Origin: CAYQAE01 sp964415445 [NCBI: uncultured archaeon]
Lineage (GTDB): Archaea > CAYQAE01
Length of the DNA: 5,491 nucleotides
Direction: 5' to 3'
NCBI GenBank assembly: GCA_964415445.1
Contig: CAYQAE010000102.1
Span: forward strand, 1-5,491
Position 1 is the stretch's first letter; each line of letters starts with the position of its first letter. Positions 3,650-5,491 of the stretch are shown here, in pieces. The notes beneath the pieces are model-generated. The model did not search any database and was not told where the DNA came from. It saw only the letters and a list, made by a program, of their open reading frames with translations. The position numbers and the translations under genes are program-made.

Positions 3650-5491
3650 ATGAATTCATCTGTTAAAAAATCAAAAATAAAATTAGATTCAATTTTCAAA
3701 TCTTTTCCAGACATTGTCTATATTATAGATTCTAAAGGGTTTTTTTTGGATGTAAATGATATAGCTTGTAAAATATTTGGATACAATAGATCAGATATAT
3801 TGGGAAAATCAATAGATCAGCTTGATTTTTTAACTTCAGATAGTAAAATACAATTGTTGAAAAATCTAAAACAAAGACTAAAAGGAAAAAAAGTATCTCC
3901 TTATATTTTAGAAACAGTTGATAAAGACGGAAAACCATTATTTTTAGAGATAAATGCAAATTTAATTAAAAAGGATGAAATAACCTATGAAATAGGTATA
4001 GCTCGTCAAGTAACGGCACAGAAATTATCTATGGCCAAAAGACGAGAAAGTGAGATCAGGTTTAGATTATTATCTGAATCGCTTCCTGTTGGTATTTTTT
4101 TGACAGACAAAGAAGGTAGAATTAAGTACACAAATACGGCTTGGAAAAAGATAATAGAAGTATCTTCAGAAAAGCTCAAAATTCCCCGTTGGGAAGTATT
4201 AATTCATCCAGATGAGAGAGAAAAAATTTTACAAAAATGGACAAAAAGTAAATATGAACTCAAAAGTTTTTGTGAAGAATTTAGAATATTTACTGCTAAG
4301 CGAAATATCAAATGGATTCGATTTCGCTCATCTACTATGATATCAGATGAAGGGATATTTTACCCAGGTTCAATTGAAGATATAACTGATCGAAAAAAAG
4401 TTGAGAAAGCATTAAGTAATTCTGAAGCAAAATATAGAGCTATTTTTGAGACAAGTGGAACTCCTATGATTATTTTTGAAGATAGTAGAAAAATTACTTT
4501 AGCAAATAAAGAATTCGAAAAATTATCTGGACTCAAAAGAGATGTAATAGAGAATAAACTTCTTTGGACTGATTTTATTGTGGGAAAAAACAAAGACAAT
4601 ATACAAATATACAGTCGGCTTATGAGGCGAAAAAAAATTAATAAGCCAAAATTATTTGTAACAAAGTTTAGAGATAAATTAAATAAAGAAAAAGGTGTAA
4701 TTCTTACTTTTTCTTTAATTCCTAATTCAAATAAATCTGTAGCATCAATTGTGGACATAACTGAACGTATTGAAGCAGAAAAAAATTTATCAAGATCAAT
4801 TAGAGAATTGCAGAAATTAGATCATATGAAATCTGATTTTTTATCTATGGTCTCTCATGAATTTAGAACCCCACTTGCTGTAATTCAAGGAAGTGTAGAT
4901 TTTCTAAAGAGACATTCAAAATTAAATGAAAAGTCTCTAAATACACTCCAAACTATTTCAAATGAATCAGATCATCTAAATAGTATTATAAATAAAATTC
5001 TCCAAGTTTCACGTATTCAAGGTGGAAAAATATCTCTAAATAAAGAGATTTTTGACCTTACTCAGCTTATAAAAGATATTTATTTAGAATGGAGAGATAT
5101 TTGTAAAAAAGATCATAATTTAATATTCGAAAAAACATCTAAAATTGAAATTAATGCTGATAAAACTTTAATTAGAACTGTTTTATCTAATTTAGTATCT
5201 AATTCTCATAAATATACACCCGAAGGCGGTAAAATAAAATTAAATATTTTAGATAAATCTAATCATGTTGAATTTTCTATTGAAGATAATGGGGTAGGCA
5301 TATCAAAATCAGACCAACAATATTTATTTGATCTTTTTTATTTAGCAGATAAAGGGATAACTAGAGAAGCTGATCGAATGGGAGTGGGCTTATATACCGC
5401 AAAAAGTATCATTGAACTCCACAAAGGCATTTTGTGGGTTGAAAGCAAAAAAGGAGAAGGGTCTACTTTTTATTTTAGTCTACCTAAGTGA
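3650..5491 (+). CDS. Soluble sensor histidine kinase with three PAS domains
   Basis: This is a complete 613-residue kinase starting at ATG 3650; a TTG three bases earlier is a poorer start. There is no signal peptide or transmembrane helix, so it acts in the cytoplasm. PAS1 spans about 13-126 (FPDIVYIIDSKGFFLDVN), PAS2 about 136-255 (ending GSIEDITDRK) and PAS3 about 258-384 (ending ASIVDITERIEAE). Charged helices that could form coiled-coil linkers follow each PAS. The HisKA domain carries the H box SHEFRTPL with phospho-acceptor His403. The ATPase domain has an N box (NLVSNSHKY, Asn518), G1 DNGVGI (Asp546), F box LFDLF and G2 RMGVGL. All catalytic motifs are present, so it should autophosphorylate. 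It has no fused receiver, and no intact regulator lies beside it; only a receiver stump is found just upstream. The ligands of the PAS domains cannot be told. Confidence 0.95.
   Translation: MNSSVKKSKIKLDSIFKSFPDIVYIIDSKGFFLDVNDIACKIFGYNRSDILGKSIDQLDFLTSDSKIQLLKNLKQRLKGKKVSPYILETVDKDGKPLFLEINANLIKKDEITYEIGIARQVTAQKLSMAKRRESEIRFRLLSESLPVGIFLTDKEGRIKYTNTAWKKIIEVSSEKLKIPRWEVLIHPDEREKILQKWTKSKYELKSFCEEFRIFTAKRNIKWIRFRSSTMISDEGIFYPGSIEDITDRKKVEKALSNSEAKYRAIFETSGTPMIIFEDSRKITLANKEFEKLSGLKRDVIENKLLWTDFIVGKNKDNIQIYSRLMRRKKINKPKLFVTKFRDKLNKEKGVILTFSLIPNSNKSVASIVDITERIEAEKNLSRSIRELQKLDHMKSDFLSMVSHEFRTPLAVIQGSVDFLKRHSKLNEKSLNTLQTISNESDHLNSIINKILQVSRIQGGKISLNKEIFDLTQLIKDIYLEWRDICKKDHNLIFEKTSKIEINADKTLIRTVLSNLVSNSHKYTPEGGKIKLNILDKSNHVEFSIEDNGVGISKSDQQYLFDLFYLADKGITREADRMGVGLYTAKSIIELHKGILWVESKKGEGSTFYFSLPK

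Noticed and set aside
3732-3959. 75-residue open frame on the minus strand inside the kinase gene
   Set aside because: It lies opposite PAS1 of a well-supported kinase. It is hydrophobic only because it is the complement of AT-rich codons, and it has no promoter or family features.
4360-4758. 132-residue open frame on the minus strand inside the kinase gene
   Set aside because: It lies opposite PAS3 coding sequence, a shadow frame of low-complexity Ser/Leu/Phe composition.
1-5491. tRNA, rRNA, CRISPR array, insertion sequence or attachment site
   Set aside because: No cloverleaf-like GC-rich segment, no regularly spaced repeats, no transposase or integrase motifs, and no long direct or terminal inverted repeats were seen by reading.

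Overview
The window is a very AT-rich stretch (A/T third positions, AGA for Arg, ATA for Ile) that most likely comes from an archaeon. The support is indirect. No clear Shine-Dalgarno sequences are visible. TATA-like boxes lie about 25-30 bases before several start codons, as expected for leaderless archaeal transcripts. The polyprenyl-diphosphate phosphatase carries an SSEGQ variant of the usual SSTGH motif. I cannot name a lineage from sequence alone; AT-rich DPANN, Asgard or methanogen genomes all fit.

Layout, left to right. The last 38 codons of a hydrophilic protein end at 119, directly against the stop of a convergent minus-strand gene (120-818) for an unrecognised seven-helix membrane protein. 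A short AT-rich divergent promoter region (819-914) follows. Then come a 73-residue two-helix membrane protein (915-1136) and a complete UppP-family polyprenyl-diphosphatase (1172-2002). Overlapping the uppP stop codon is a GT-C glycosyltransferase of the ArnT/PMT type (1999-3443). As given, it is broken by two +1 frameshifts, one at an A6 run near its start and one in a T-rich stretch in the middle. Removing one base at each site restores a 480-residue protein of normal architecture.

The region 3444-3649 has no intact gene. It appears to hold the stump of a response-regulator gene: a palindrome containing a TATA-like core, an ATG about 26 bases later, and, after a one-base frame change, about 17 codons of receiver-domain N-terminus containing IIVDD. 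A 7-bp inverted repeat with a T7 run follows and overlaps the probable promoter of the last gene. That gene (3650-5491) encodes a complete soluble histidine kinase with three PAS domains.

Functionally, UppP and the glycosyltransferase belong to the polyprenyl-phosphate sugar-carrier cycle (envelope glycosylation). UppP regenerates the monophosphate carrier, and the GT-C enzyme would transfer sugar from a carrier-phosphate sugar on the outer face of the membrane. The histidine kinase looks orphaned: its natural neighbour, a response regulator, seems to have been deleted to a stump. The most interesting theme is gene decay, or uncorrected indels, concentrated between about 2000 and 3606, while the flanking uppP and kinase genes are intact. 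I see no RNA genes, CRISPR arrays or mobile elements, and no convincing new defence or other multi-gene system.
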